Counted from the first letter of the stretch, positions 47,473-59,951 are shown. The stretch: DNA of 64,000 nt from Puccinellia tenuiflora (GCA_012064385.1 QRDG01001895.1:62001-126000); one strand, 5' to 3'. Translations and numbers: made by a program. Notes: generated by a model from the letters alone, not told the origin.

Positions 47473-48842
47473 AGTCCATCAGAATGGAGTTTCTTCATGC
47501 GCTTTACACCAATATGACCCAAACGGCAGTGCCACAAATACGTGGTATTATCATCATTCACTTTGCATCTTTTGGCATCAATGTTATGAACATGTGTATC
47601 ACTACTATCGAGATCCAATAGAAATAAACCATTCCTCTCAGGTGCATGACCATAAAAGGTATTATCCATATAAATCGAAATACCAAAGTTTTCAGACTTA
47701 AATGAATAACCGTCTCGCAATAAACAAGATCCAGATACAATGTTCATGCTTAACGCAGGCACATAATAACAATTATTAAGGTTTAAAACTAATCCCGAAG
47801 GTAAATGCAGAGGGAGTGTGCCGACAGCGATGACTTCAACTTTTGATCCATTTCCAACTCGCATCGTCACCTCGTCCCTTGCCAAGCGTCGTCTATTCCG
47901 CAGCTCCTGTTTCGAGTTACATATATTAGCAACTGAACCAGTATCAAATACCCAGGTGCTACTACGATCACTTGTTAAATACACATCAATAACTTGTATA
48001 TCAAATATACCTTGTTTGACGGTGCTAGCCTTCTTGTCCGCCAGATACTTGGGGCAGTTCCGCTTCCAGTGTCCGGTTCCCTTGCAGTAGAAGCACTCAG
48101 TATCAGACTTAGGGCCCTTCCTTGACTTCCTCGCAGGCCCGGCAGCTCGCTTGCCGTCCCTCTTGAAGTTGTCTCTTTTGCCCTTTTTCTTGAAACTGGT
48201 GGTCTTGTTGACCATCAACACTTGATGCTCCTTCTTGATTTCCACTTCCGCGGTCTTTAACATCGCGAAAAGCTCAGGGAGAGTTTTCTCCATCCCTTGC
48301 ATGTTATAGTTCATCACAAAGCTTTTGTAGCTCGGTGGAAGTGACTGGAGAACACGGTCAATCCCCAACTCATTGGGAATCACACACCCAGCTGCGCCAG
48401 ACGATCACCGTACCCAGACATCTTGAGCACGTGTTCACTGACGGAGCTGTTCTCTTCCATCATACAGCTAAAGAACTTAGAAGAGGCTTCATACCTCTCC
48501 ACCTTGGCTTGAGTCTGAAACATAGCTTTCAGATCAACGATCATCTGATGAACTCCATGGTGCTCAAAACGCTTTTGAAGCTTAGGTCCTAAGCCGTACA
48601 ACAGACCGCACTTAACTATCTCGTGGTCCTCTGAACGGGCTGCCCAGACATTCCTAATGTCTTCAGCCGCTCCCTCTGCTGGAGCCTCACCTAGCGGTGC
48701 ATCTAGGACATACAGTTTCTTGGCAGCTTTGAGGATAATTTTCAGATTCATAAACCAATCTGAGAAATTGCTTCCATCGTCTTTCAGCTTGTCTTTCTCT
48801 AGGAACGCGTTTAAAGTTCATGGTGATGTTGGGAAGGGCCAT
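47412..48842 (-). pseudogene. Copia gag and protease, copy 1, frameshifted
   Basis: It starts at the ATG at 48842. An extra T near 48811 and a missing A near 48383 break the frame relative to copy 2. The gag core (RFEHHGVHQMIVDLKAMF), a zinc knuckle (CFYCKGTGHWKRNC, about 48065-48105), an aspartic protease (TWVFDTGS, about 47950) and the pre-integrase segment (LWHCRLGHIGVKRMKKLHSDG) follow. It ends in a frameshift near 47412. Confidence 0.9.
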
Positions 48843-49704
48843 TGATCTACAACATTATTTGCAAGGTGTTTAGACTATGTTCATGATATTGTGTTCGAAA
48901 GATAATCTAATTATAAAACGAACTCCCACTAAACTCAACATCTCTCTGGTTGTTTAGTGACACACGATCCAAAATCCACTACACCACAACCGATCATCAC
49001 GTGAAGTGGCGCAGTTTCAAAAGGTGAACATCTCCATGTTGATCATATCATTCATATGACTTGTGTTTAGCCTTTCGGTTCTTGTGTTCGAGGCCATGTC
49101 TGTACATGCTAGGCTCGTCAAGGAAACCGTAGTATTTCTGCATGTGCAAACTGGCTTGCACCCGTTGTATGTTGAACGTAGATCTATCACACCCGATCAT
49201 CACGTGGTGCTTCAAAAACGCGAACTTTGGCAACGGCGCATACTAGGGGAGAACACTTCTTGATATTAACGTGAGAGATCACCTTATCATGCTACCGTCG
49301 AGATCGTATCTAAGCATAAACCATAAGGTGCATAAAAAGGATTAACATCACATGCAATTCAATATTGTGACATGGTATAGCCTTTTCTTGTGCCTTTGAT
49401 CTCCATCTCCAAAGGCACCGGCATGATCTCCATCATCACCAGCTCAAACGCCATCACCATGGTTGTCTCCACCAACTATTGGCAACTACTACTATTGGCT
49501 ACTCTTAGCAAATAAAGTAAAGCAATTACACGGTGTTTAAAGTGACACGCAGGTCATACAATAAATAAAAACAACCATAAGGGCTCCTGCCGGTTGCCGT
49601 ACTCATCGACATGCAAGTCGTGAAATTACAAAACATGATCATTGCATACATCACATAATCATATCTTGAGGCCATACCATATCAACAAACCCTGCAAAAC
49701 AATT
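47578..49704. repeat. 2.1-kb duplicated segment, copy 1
   Basis: Nearly identical to 49707-51835 over gag and leader, differing by single substitutions and single-base indels, several of them in or next to short homopolymers. Confidence 0.95.
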
Positions 49705-49705
49705 A

Positions 49706-49706
49706 N
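49706..49706. other. Ambiguous base N at a sequence join
   Basis: The only N in the window. Sequence to the left corresponds to the leader near 51835 and sequence to the right restarts at the equivalent of 47578. It is most easily read as the place where two contigs were joined. Confidence 0.9.
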
Positions 49707-50971
49707 TCAATGTTATGAACATGTGTATCACTACTATCGAGATCCAATAGAAATAAACCATTCCTCTCAGGTGCATGACCATAAAAAGTATTATCCATAT
49801 AAATCGAAATACCAAAGTTTTCAGACTTAAATGAATAACCGTCTCGCAATAAACAGGATCCAGATATAATGTTCATGCTTAACGTAGGCACATAATAACA
49901 ATTATTAAGGTTTAAAACTAATCCCGAAGGTAAATGCAGAGGGAGTGTGCCGACAGCGATGACTTCAACTTTTGATCCATTTCCAACTCGCATCGTCACC
50001 TCATCCCTTGCCAAGCGTCGTCTATTCCGCAGCTCCTGTTTGGAGTTACATATATCAGCAACCGAACCAGTATCAAATACCCAGGTGCTACTACGATCAC
50101 TTGTTAAATACACATCAATAACTTGTAAATCAAATATACCTTGTTTGACGGTGCCAGCCTTCTTGTCCGCCAGATACTTGGGGCAGTTCCGCTTCCAGTG
50201 TCCGGTTCCCTTGCAGTAGAAGCACTCAGTATCAGACTTAGGGCCCTTCCTTGACTTCCTCGCAGGCCCGGCAACTCGCTTGCCGTCCCTCTTAAAGTTG
50301 TCTCTTTTGCCCTTTTTCTTGAAACTGGTGGTCTTGTTGACCATCAACACTTGATGCTCCTTCTTGATTTCCACTTCCGCGGTCTTTAACATCGCGAAAA
50401 GCTCAGGGAGAGTTTTCTCCATCCCTTGCATGTTATAGTTCATCACAAAGCTTTTGTAGCTCGGTGGAAGTGACTGGAGAACACGGTCAATCCCCAACTC
50501 ATTGGGAATCACAACACCCAGCTGCGCCAGACGATCACCGTACCCAGACATCTTGAGCACGTGTTCACTGACGGAGTTGTTCTCTTCCATCATACAGCTA
50601 AAGAACTTAGAAGAGGCTTCATACCTCTCCACCTTGGCTTGAGTCTGAAACATAGCTTTCAGATCAACGATCATCTGATGAACGCCATGGTGCTCAAAAC
50701 GCTTTTGAAGCTTAGGTCCTAAGCCGTACAACAGACCGCACTTAACTATCTCGTGGTCTTCAGAACGGGCTGCCCAGACATTCCTAATGTCTTCAGCCGC
50801 TCCCTCTGTTGGAGCCTCACCTAGCGGTGCATCTAGGACATACAGTTTCTTGGCAGCTTTGAGGATAATTTTCAGATTCATAAACCAATCCGAGAAATTG
50901 CTTCCATCGTCTTTCAGCTTGTCTTTCTCTAGGAACGCGTTAAAGTTCATGGTGATGTTGGGAAGGGCCAT
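49707..50971 (-). CDS. Copia gag and protease, copy 2, cut at the N
   Basis: An uninterrupted frame from the ATG at 50971 (MALPNITMNF) to the N, about 421 codons. It has a gag/UBN2 core (residues about 20-190), a Lys-rich linker, a zinc knuckle (CFYCKGTGHWKRNC, about residues 275-288) and an aspartic protease with FDTGSVADIC (about residues 325-334). It lacks everything after the protease because the sequence jumps at 49706. Unlike copy 1 it has no frame breaks, so the breaks in copy 1 may be sequencing errors. Confidence 0.85.
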
Positions 50972-51835
50972 TGATCTACAACATTATTTGCAAGGTGTTT
51001 AGACTTTGTTCATGATATTGTGTTCGAAAGATAATCTAATTATAAAACGAACTCCCACTAAACTCAACATCTCTCTGGTTGTTTAGTGACACACGATCCA
51101 AAATCCACTACACCACAACCGATCATCACGTGAAGTGGCACAGCTTCAAAAGGTGAACATCTCCATGTTGATCATATCATTCATATGACTCGTGTTTAGC
51201 CTTTCGGCTCTTGTGTTCCGAGGCCATGTCTGTACATGCTAGGCTCGTCAAGGAAACTGTAGTATTTCTGCATGTGCAAACTGGCTTGCACCCGTTGTAT
51301 GTGAACGTAGAATCTATCACACCCGATCATCACGTGGTGCTTCAAAACGACGAACTTTGGCAACGGCGCATACTAGGGGAGAACACTTCTTGATATTAAC
51401 ATGAGAGATCACCTTATCATGCTACCGTCGAGATCGTATCTAAGCATAAACCATAAGGTGCATAAAAAGGATTAACATCACATGCAATTCAATATTGTGA
51501 CATGGTATAGCCTGTTCTTGTGCCTTTGATCTCCATCTCCAAAGCACCGGCATGATCTCCATCATCACCAGCTCAAACGCCATCACCATGGTTGTCTCCA
51601 CCAACTATTGCAACTACTACTATTGGCTACTCTTAGCAAATAAAGTAAAGCAATTACATGGTGTTTTAAAGTGACACGCAGGTCATACAATAAATCAAAG
51701 ACAACCATAAGGCTCCTGCCGGTTGCCGTACTCATCGACATGCAAGTCGTGATAATTACAAAACATGATCATTGCATACATCACATAATCATATCTTGAG
51801 GCCATACCATATCACAAACCCTGCAAAAACAAGTT
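49707..51835. repeat. 2.1-kb duplicated segment, copy 2
   Basis: Partner of 47578-49704. It begins at the N and runs through gag into the leader. Confidence 0.95.
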
Positions 51836-52210
51836 AGACGCCTCTACTTTGTTTATGCAATTTTTACGTGGCTTCTAATGGGTCAAAAGATAGAACCGTT
51901 CTAATCTACGCAAAGCCACAACGGTGATAAAATAGTTGCTGATTTACTCATCCTTTTTAAAGGCCTTCCATTGAAAATTGCATCTTCACTAAAGCAAGAG
52001 AAACAGACACCCGCCAGCCACTTATGCAAAACAAGTTGCATGTCAGTCGTGGAACCGGTCTCTCGTGCGTGGACGAGTAAAGTTGGTCCGGGCCGCTTCA
52101 ATCTCACAGTACCGCAAAGATGCAAAGTGTACGCGAGAAGGTAGCAACACAAATTATCAACGCCCACAACACTTGTGTCTAATCGCACCAACATCTACGA
52201 ATAGATCTAG
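50972..52210 (-). other. 5' leader of the minus-strand Copia element
   Basis: Non-coding leader between the primer site and gag. Part of it (51030-51330) is similar to the leader of the gag-only Copia element at about 17425-17750, showing that the two families are related. Confidence 0.8.
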
Positions 52211-52222
52211 GCTCTGATACCA
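52211..52222 (-). promoter_or_regulatory. Copia primer-binding site (tRNA-iMet)
   Basis: The minus strand reads TGGTATCAGAGC one base after the 5' LTR end. Confidence 0.93.
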
Positions 52223-52223
52223 C

Positions 52224-53914
52224 TAAAGGGTCGCAGCATAGAAAACAAAAATTTTCCTACGCAAAGATAGCGGAATAAACCCAACATCTAGATCCGATCT
52301 ACGAGAGGTTGGTAGCAAGAAGGAGATCGAATCTCACCCTCGAAGAAAACCGTGAGTGTTTTGTCGAGGCAAGGGTTGGCTAGTCGATCCCCGCAACTAG
52401 ACTTGTCTAGTCGCGAGGAGATGTGTTATCCAAGCGCCGCACGAGCAACGCCTCCGAGAGATCCACACGTTCAGCTCGATGAAGACTCCACGTTCTTGAT
52501 CCCGCAAGAGGTGGTGGAGAGGCTCGAGGTCAACAGCACGACGACGGTGGCGTGGTGTGTATGGTGGAGATCCGACAGGGCTTCGCCAAGCGGCTGTCGG
52601 GAGAGAGGAGGAGGAGGGAGGCGGCGGCAAGGAGGGAGAGGGGTGCGGCTAGGGCACCTATGGGGTGGCCTTGGGGTGCCGCACCCCCTCCTCTATGCCT
52701 CCTTATATAGGGGGCAGGGGGGCTGCGCCCCACCCCCATCTAGGGCCGGTGCAAGGGGGGGGAGGCTTGCCCCCCAAGCAACCCTTAGGGTTTAGGCCGC
52801 CCCCCCTTCTAGAAGCTTAGCCCGCATGGGCCTATAAGGGTGTGGTGCGGCTGGCCCAATAGGCCAGCCCACTACCCCTTCATGCCTTGTGGACCCCATA
52901 CACTTATGGGCCCCACTTCTAGACCCCTCTAGAACCTTCTAGAACATTCCGGTACTTTACCGATAAATTCCCGAACCTTTCTTAACCTCCGGAAACTACT
53001 TTCCTTTATATGAATCTTATTCTCCGGACCACTCCGGAACTCCTCGTGACGTCCGGGATCCCATCCGGGACTCCGAATCAATATTCGTTCTCACCATCAT
53101 TTATCTCGAACCCTAACTACATCGAACGTTAAGTGTGTGACTCTGCGGGTTCGCGAATATGTCATATTAATAGCGGGACCGGGATGCCCATATTAGTTCC
53201 TACATATTCGACGAAGTACTTTACTAGTCGAACCACAATGTCCGGGATTCAATTAATCCATATACGATTCCTTTTGTTTCACGATATATTACTTGTCCGA
53301 GATTCAATCCACCGATATCTCCATATCTGATTAATCTCGTTACCGACAAGTTCTCTTTACTCGTTCCCATAGAATAGGATCCCTTATGACTAGCCACTTA
53401 GTCATATGCTTGCAAGCGTTTGGATGCTATACTACCAAGAGGGCCCAGAGATATCTATCCAACTGTTGGACGAACAAATCCCAGTCTCGAAACATGCCAC
53501 CCAACAACCTATCATCGGAGAACCTGAAAGCCACCTTTATAATCACCCAGTTACGAAGTGACGTTTGATGTCCACAAAGCTCTCCTCCGATAAGCGGGAG
53601 TGACATAATCTCATGGTCTAAGGAAACTATATTTGACATCTATTTAATTTGAGTCTTGTCCATTATATCATCACCTATGATACAAACTTCATTTATTAAG
53701 TGATTCATAAATCCATGGTTAGGAAACATCTAACCATCACTTAATTAAACGAACTAGTCACAAGAGGAAAGACTAGGGACACATTACCGTTTATATTCCA
53801 CACATGTATTTGTTTCCGGTTAATACAATTCTAGCATGGAATTAAACATATCATGAACGGAGAAATATGATAAACAATAATCATTATTATTGCCTCTTGG
53901 GCATATCTCCAACA
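52224..53914 (-). repeat. 5' LTR of the minus-strand Copia element
   Basis: 1691 bp, similar to the LTR at 43132-44833 but with many differences, including a replaced patch near 52525. Minus-strand TATA box CTATATAAGG near 52705. The terminal CA on the minus strand is mutated to TA at the primer-site side. Confidence 0.9.
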
Positions 53915-54627
53915 ATTAGTTGCTTCGGTTGGATTTTGGGGTGAAGAATTTGACCACTTGGTGTGATCTTCCCCTTTTGCATTTGTTGCATCGGGTTGTG
54001 CTCCCCACGGTGATTCGTGGGATTGACGGTTGGGAGCTTGTTACTCTTGGGTCATTGGACCCTAGACGGTAGTGGTGCCATGAAGACTTCGGCTTGTGAA
54101 GCTTCGGCACGTTGGGAGCCCCCAATTGAGTTATGGGTGTGTGCCCCAAAAGTTGTAAGGGCTCCGGAATCCGCCCCGAAGGATTCCGATAGTGGAAGGT
54201 GAACCAAACCTTTGGGTGCAGTTCATCAGAGAATAGGGTGAGGCCTTTGTGGCATCTTGAGTAGGCCTTTTGTGGCGAGCTCACACCCCTCCAACGAGAC
54301 GTACTCCCTTAACAAGGAGGAACTCGGGGAATAAATCTTCGTCTCCGTGTGCCTCGGTTATTTCTATACTCGAGCTTTTACTTATGCACTTTACATTGTG
54401 ATAGCCTTCGTGCTTGATGTTTATATTTAGCTATCACCTTGTTGCTTGCCTGTTTAGCATAAGTTGTTGGTGCACTTTAGGTAAACCTAGAATTTTAGGT
54501 TGTTGGCTTGTTAATTTAAACACCTAGTTTTATTCCGCAATTATCAAGCCCCTAAATAGAAAAAGTTTTAATCGCCTATTCACCCCCCCCCCCTCTAGGC
54601 AAAATCTCGGGCATAGTTGTTCTTTCA
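53915..54627 (+). repeat. Partial 5' LTR of the second Copia element
   Basis: 713 bp left of the primer site. The start is missing. A run of 10 C lies near 54585. Confidence 0.75.
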
Positions 54628-54629
54628 AT

Positions 54630-54641
54630 TGGTATCAGAGC
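54630..54641 (+). promoter_or_regulatory. Primer-binding site of the second Copia element
   Basis: TGGTATCAGAGC, complementary to initiator tRNA-Met, directly after the LTR end. Confidence 0.92.
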
Positions 54642-54681
54642 CTCGTCTCTCTTGTTTGGCTTTACCGCCTAGAGAGTAAAG

Positions 54682-56277
54682 ATGTCGTCTAGGGATTTAG
54701 TGCACAATTCCTTGTTTAGATTTAATGGCACAAATTTTAATGTTTGGAAAACTCATATGCTTAGACACTTACGGGTCTTGGACCCCAATATTGAGCGTAT
54801 CTTAGATATAGGTTTTTCTCCTCCAAAGGATTGCGAAAGTAAGACTTTAGAGGATGAGAAAAACTTATATCCAGATGCTCTAGCATCTAACGAGTTTTGC
54901 AAGTTTGTGAGTGTAGTTGTGTTTGAGTCAATCATGCCTCTCCGGGATGCTCATGAGCTATGGACCAAGCTTCAAGATAAATATGGAGTGTCCAACTCTA
55001 TTGAGGATGATTGTTCTCCTTCCACCTCCGGCCGTGACGAGTTCTCGTCTTCGTCTACTTCACCAAAATGTGGTAAGCCACAATCCAATGTGATGGTGAG
55101 TAGTGATGGTTTTTGCAATTTGGATAGTGAGCTCTTTATTGATGATTCTCCACCTCTATCTAGTTGCAATGATTCATCTTTGGACCTAAACACACATAGC
55201 ACTATAAATGATTCACATGCTAGTGTTGATAGTCCTTGCATATCATCTAAAAGTTGCTTGGATAAATCTCTGTATGATATGCTTGCTTTATCTTGTTCTA
55301 ATGATAAAAATGCTTGTGTTCCCTCTAACTCTTGCATGAATTTCAATGTAGAGGAAACCCAATTAATTGTGGAACAAGATGTGAACTTAAGTAGCTCAAA
55401 AACTAATTGCTCATCTTCATCCACCTCTCATTGCCTTATGGTTAAATCTTCTTCTAGCAATGATAATAATAATGATGATAATGATGATGATGATAAAAAT
55501 GATGAAGAAGATGATGTGGAAAAGGTTAATGCTAGGCTTCAAAATAACGGTCTTATGATTCTTAAAGCCCTTCCTAAAAATAAAAATGCTCAAGCTATGC
55601 TCTTTGAAATTATGAAAACGCTAATTGAGCGCGGGGAAACTATTGCGGCTTTGGAAGCAAGCCTTGATGAAAAGGGTAAGATCGAAAGAGATGATGCTAT
55701 GGAGAAGGCATCGTTAGAAGATGCTCTTGAGGAAGAGCAAGAGACTCGGGCTTCTATTGAGGAGAAACTTAAAAATATTGAGGAGTCTCATAATGAAATA
55801 ATTGCTAAAATTATTAAAGAACGTGACCATGCTCATGCTAAATATAAAGTCACGAAAAATGAAAATGGTAGATTAAATGATGAGCTTGCCAAGTTGTCTT
55901 CTTCTATCCCTAATGTAAATGATGCTTGTGCTACTAACTCAATTTCTTGTGAAGCATCTACCTTGAAGGAGAATGTTGAGCTAAGGGCTCAACTTGAGTT
56001 GCTAACTAGCAAGTATAGGGAGTTAGAAGAAAGTCATAAAAAGCTATCTAGCTCTAATGATGATCTTCTAGCATCCTATGCTAGTCTAAAGTTAGCTCAT
56101 GAGGCAATCACTACCAAGGTAAAATCTTGTGAGCCTCATGTGGATAATAGCACAACTTCAACTAAAAATGCTAAAATGCCATGTGCTAGTCCTATTAGTT
56201 CATCCACTAAAAATGTTGGCACATCATGTGATGAATTACTTGCTTTGCCTTGTTGCTCTAACAATGAAGCTTTGTAA
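54682..56277 (+). CDS. Copia gag-like protein, 531 aa, truncated by a junction
   Basis: The ATG lies 40 bases after the primer site. Residues 10-110 match the start of Copia gag (FNGTNFNVWKTHMLRHL, then DAHELWTKLQDKYG). A Ser-rich, low-complexity stretch follows, with an Asp/Asn-rich run (about residues 255-275). A long charged helix likely to form a coiled coil covers about residues 305-420 and again 430-470. The stop codon TAA at 56275-56277 belongs to the adjoining LTR-like block, so the natural end is missing. No zinc knuckle, protease or pol remains. Confidence 0.75.
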   Translation: MSSRDLVHNSLFRFNGTNFNVWKTHMLRHLRVLDPNIERILDIGFSPPKDCESKTLEDEKNLYPDALASNEFCKFVSVVVFESIMPLRDAHELWTKLQDKYGVSNSIEDDCSPSTSGRDEFSSSSTSPKCGKPQSNVMVSSDGFCNLDSELFIDDSPPLSSCNDSSLDLNTHSTINDSHASVDSPCISSKSCLDKSLYDMLALSCSNDKNACVPSNSCMNFNVEETQLIVEQDVNLSSSKTNCSSSSTSHCLMVKSSSSNDNNNDDNDDDDKNDEEDDVEKVNARLQNNGLMILKALPKNKNAQAMLFEIMKTLIERGETIAALEASLDEKGKIERDDAMEKASLEDALEEEQETRASIEEKLKNIEESHNEIIAKIIKERDHAHAKYKVTKNENGRLNDELAKLSSSIPNVNDACATNSISCEASTLKENVELRAQLELLTSKYRELEESHKKLSSSNDDLLASYASLKLAHEAITTKVKSCEPHVDNSTTSTKNAKMPCASPISSSTKNVGTSCDELLALPCCSNNEAL

Positions 56278-59200
56278 CGCCCCAAGATCGGTACTATGCA
56301 GATTTGAGCGTTCCAGCCAAATCCACATAATATCGATCCTAAAGGACGCCCACCAGGCATATCGTGCAGGTCGCAACACACACGTTATGCGGGTGGAATT
56401 GTGATAACATTACAACAGTTCTCGATGGAACCCACAAAAAACATATATACAACAACGACTCACAGAGTCAAGAGCGAAGATACAATACAAAGATCCAAAT
56501 AACAACGGAAGCGGGTAGCGTCCGGCTACGGACAAGAAGCAAATTGGACTAAGAGTCCTGAAGATAAGCAAAGGCACCATATCCCTGCCCAGGCCAAGCC
56601 GGAGGGATTCCCAAGCTAACGTCGTCACACTTCAAACCTGTTGGCTGCATTGGAATAGCAGCCCCGAAGGGGTCAGTACTATAAAACAGTACTGGCAAGT
56701 AATACTCACAAGATATCAAAGCTGGAATTCTGGGGAAAGAGGGTTAGCGATTGAGGCGGCAAGCAGCACTAACAACTTATAGAGACACACTACAACTTTC
56801 GTCTATCAGAGACAAGGTAAGAGAGCGCATGAGGAGCCAACTATACTACACACCAAACAAAACCCGCCCTAAAACGACTCCCTCGTATCCTCAACCCACG
56901 AGGAAGAAGTCCGGGCACTCACACGGTGGACAAGTTTTATGGGTTATTATTCAAGTGATCTATCTTACTAGTCAAGTTATTATCATCATAAGGTGCAAGT
57001 TGTCTATGATCTTTTTAGCCAGCGCATTTCACCAAGTCGTCCATAACCGCGGACACGGCTTTTCGAAAAGATTTAACCCTGCAGGGATGCACCAATGAAC
57101 CCACACGCATCGAAACTCTCGCTTAGAGGTGTACCGGTGGAGGTTTCGACGCAATACTTCCCTTCAATACAAACAAGTCCAGGGAGCCACCTAGCTAGGA
57201 CTGATCCACCTTGAGAGTCCGGCCGAAGCTTCGAGGTGGGCCTAACCGTTTGCGTCTACGGCTAGGTGACACAAACTACCATGAGTTGGTCACTTCGCAT
57301 CATACCGCAAGCCCTACCGTAAGTAACCACGTATCCATCTTACCATATCATCCGCGCTTGTAACCGTAGAAACACCCGAACTACTTGTGGCATCCTGGAC
57401 AAGTTTGAGGATCCGGTAATAGATTGCGGGGAGGCCCATAGAACTCCCACATGTGGTTAGTGCGCTCAGTCTTGGATCAGCGGAAAAGAACTCGGGTCCT
57501 AGGCGACACTAGCAGAACAAATCACCACGATTGGCCTTCTGCCGGTGCCTTATCTTTATTAAGTTATTCCCATCGCAACAGAAAATAAAGATTACCATTT
57601 TAGTTGAGTCTAGCTATCATGTTAACAAGACTAGACAAAAAGATAACAGGACTGAAGCAAAGCACCTAAGCATGCACTACGACTCGCAAGGCCAACAAGG
57701 TAAACAAACAACAGGGTAATAGGATGTGGGGGTGGTGGCATATCATGGCTGCAAGGTAAACATGCATATAGGATCGAGACACAAGCATCGTGACATAAGG
57801 CTAGCAAGGAACAAAGGATAGGAGGTGTAAGAGACAGAAAAACAAGCAAAGATAGCAAGGGAGTATCACTTGCCTGCAATCCGGTAGAGGTAGCAGAACC
57901 TGTCGTTGCTCACATCAACTCAACGGCCTATTCCCGAAGAAGCAACGAACACTGGCAACAAAAAAGATGCATTTTACTCTACGGCAAAAGAAGCGGCATG
58001 TTGATGACATGATGCATGACAAGGCAATTATGAGACGATGCAATTAAGCCAAATTAATCAGAACCGGATTCCGGCATTTAAATTTATGGTTCAAGTTATT
58101 TTTCTAACCATCCAAAATTAAATGTTATTAGCAAGTCTAAACAATGCATGGGTGAGCTAATCAAAATTAAATGGAATAGGGACATTAATTATATATATTC
58201 CCTTCACATTCCATATTTAATTATGTAGGTGAAATGCAAAACACAACTAAAGATTAAACTATATGATGCAAACATGAAACATGGATGGCATAATAAAATT
58301 CTACACATTTTTCTGATCCCAAAACATATAAAACATTTTGTAATTGGAGCTACCAATTAAAAGATATGAGTTTAAACATATTTGCAAATAATAAAACAAA
58401 AGGAAAAGAAAACAAGAAAAGGGGAGAAGCTGGGATTCGAACTTGGGCCGGTCTGGCAGGAGATCAGGAGCGCAGCCACTGGGCTACAGCTGCGTTTGTG
58501 ATAGACGTGAGGTTCGATCCCTTAAGATGTAAAGCTTGAGGTGTTAACTGAATTTTGACAGAGAACTACAGACTTTCAGGTTCAGGAAGAGAGCTATGAC
58601 GGGGACGAGATGATCTGCAGCCCCTGCTGGTTCCCTGGCGCGAATTGGAGGATGGTTCTGGGTGGGCTGGTGCGTGCACTGCAAGGGAGCAACCGAGCTG
58701 CAGCACAAGAGGCTCGGGAAGACATGAAGCAACGAAGGTGCTGCTAGCTGAATTTGGACAGCAGGTTCAGGACTTGCAGACGGCGACGAGATGACCTGCA
58801 CCAGCTGTTTCCTTGCGGCGTGCGCGAGTTCGAGGGTGCAGGGGTGCTGGAGTGGTGTGAGGGTGGTGTGCAGGTGTACGGGAGCAAGATCAGCAGCAAC
58901 TCATGGCGGGCATGGCGGGGACAGAGATGTTGGGCTCGCGGACGTGCTCGGCTTCCGGCGGATGGTTAACTACGGCACCGCTCGAAGGCGGGATCTCAGA
59001 GCAAGGGGAGAAAGAGGACGTCCAGGAGGACGGGAAAGCGTCTTCTCACCGAGGGGCGTCGAAGGAGGGGAAGATTGACGACGGCGAGGTGCGGCTGTTG
59101 AAGAAGAGGAAGTAGACGGATCCGGTTGTAGAGGAAGAAGAGGAAGCAGGCCCTGGCGCGTCCAGTTCCGGCTCGTGGATGTCGTAGACGTTCTCCTCCT

Positions 59201-59951
59201 CCGCATCTAGCCCGGCGCAGCGTCCATGGCGTCGACGGCATGGTGCTCCTCCGGCTGAATTTTTGGTGGGCTCGGGAAGAGGGAGAAACGGAGAGGAAGA
59301 GGGGAGAGGTGGCGGCGGCGGAGAGGGGAAAAGGAGTGGCGCTAGGGTTTGGAGTGGGGAGAGGCACCCGGTGGCTGGCTTTATAGGAGGAAAGGTGGGT
59401 GGCGTGGCATGGTGCCTGGCGGCACGGGAGCGAGGGCGGATAGCGACGTGCTCCTTCCCGTACGTGAGAGAGGAGGCAGCGAAGGGGTAAGGGCCGGTTT
59501 GAGTTGGGCCAAAGGTGGGCTGCTTCGGTTGGGGCCAGGAAAGGAGAGAGAAGGAGAATAGGGAGATGGGCCACAAGTGTTGCCCCAGCTCTTCAAGATT
59601 AAGGGATTTTTTTCCAGTTTAGGGAATGAAGAAAAAGGAGAAGAAAAGAAAAGATGTAAGGAAAGGAGGGGGAGTTTTGCAAACATTTTCTATATCCTGG
59701 TTCTTCGTTAAAACAGTTTGTCAAATATTCCCACATAACATTTTGAAAAGTTTTTGGAGAAAAGAAAAGGAGAGGGGTGGATTTTATTAAATCGTCAGAT
59801 TAATTTGCAAATCAAAAATAGTTTTGTTAAAATAATATTTTGATTTTTTTTTCTTTTGCAAAATATGCTAGGTGATTGATGCATGATGATATGATGATGC
59901 AAAAAAGAAAAACAAACAAATCTAATTTTGGGGAAAACCCCGGGCATTACA
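56273..59951 (-). mobile_element. LTR-like block, probably a solo LTR of a Gypsy-type element
   Basis: It is bounded by TGTAACGCCCC on the left and GGGCATTACA on the right, i.e. TG...CA with short inverted ends. On the minus strand a TATA box (CCTATAAAG, 59379-59387) is followed by a leader with AAACCCTAGC, so transcription would run to the left. At 3.68 kb it is long for an LTR. No coding domain was found. The flanking five bases (AGCTT and TGTAT) do not match, so there is no target duplication. Confidence 0.6.
58433..58494 (-). repeat. tRNA-like sequence with Pol III A and B boxes
   Basis: On the minus strand TAGCCCAGTGG (58486-58476) fits the A-box pattern and GTTCGAATCC (58442-58433) fits the B box. 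The start-to-start distance of 44 bases is that of a tRNA gene. The acceptor and T stems do not pair well, so this is a tRNA-derived relic or SINE-like piece rather than a functional tRNA. Confidence 0.5.

Larger units (their letters stand above)
43132..53914 (-). mobile_element. Copia element (BARE/Angela-like), possibly chimeric or misassembled
   Basis: On the minus strand: 5' LTR (53914-52224), tRNA-iMet primer site, leader and gag (from 50971), then a join at the N (49706). After it, leader and gag appear a second time (from 48842), followed by protease, integrase, RT, RNase H, polypurine tract and 3' LTR (44833-43132). Integrase before RT is the Copia order. The outer flanks do not give a target duplication (GTAGT on the left, ATTAG on the right). 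Confidence 0.88.
53915..56272 (+). mobile_element. Second Copia element, fragment (part of 5' LTR plus gag)
   Basis: Contains the right part of an LTR (53915-54627, ending TCTTTCA), a tRNA-iMet primer site two bases later (54630-54641) and a gag frame. Its left end is cut by the neighbouring Copia LTR and its right end by an LTR-like block. Confidence 0.85.
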
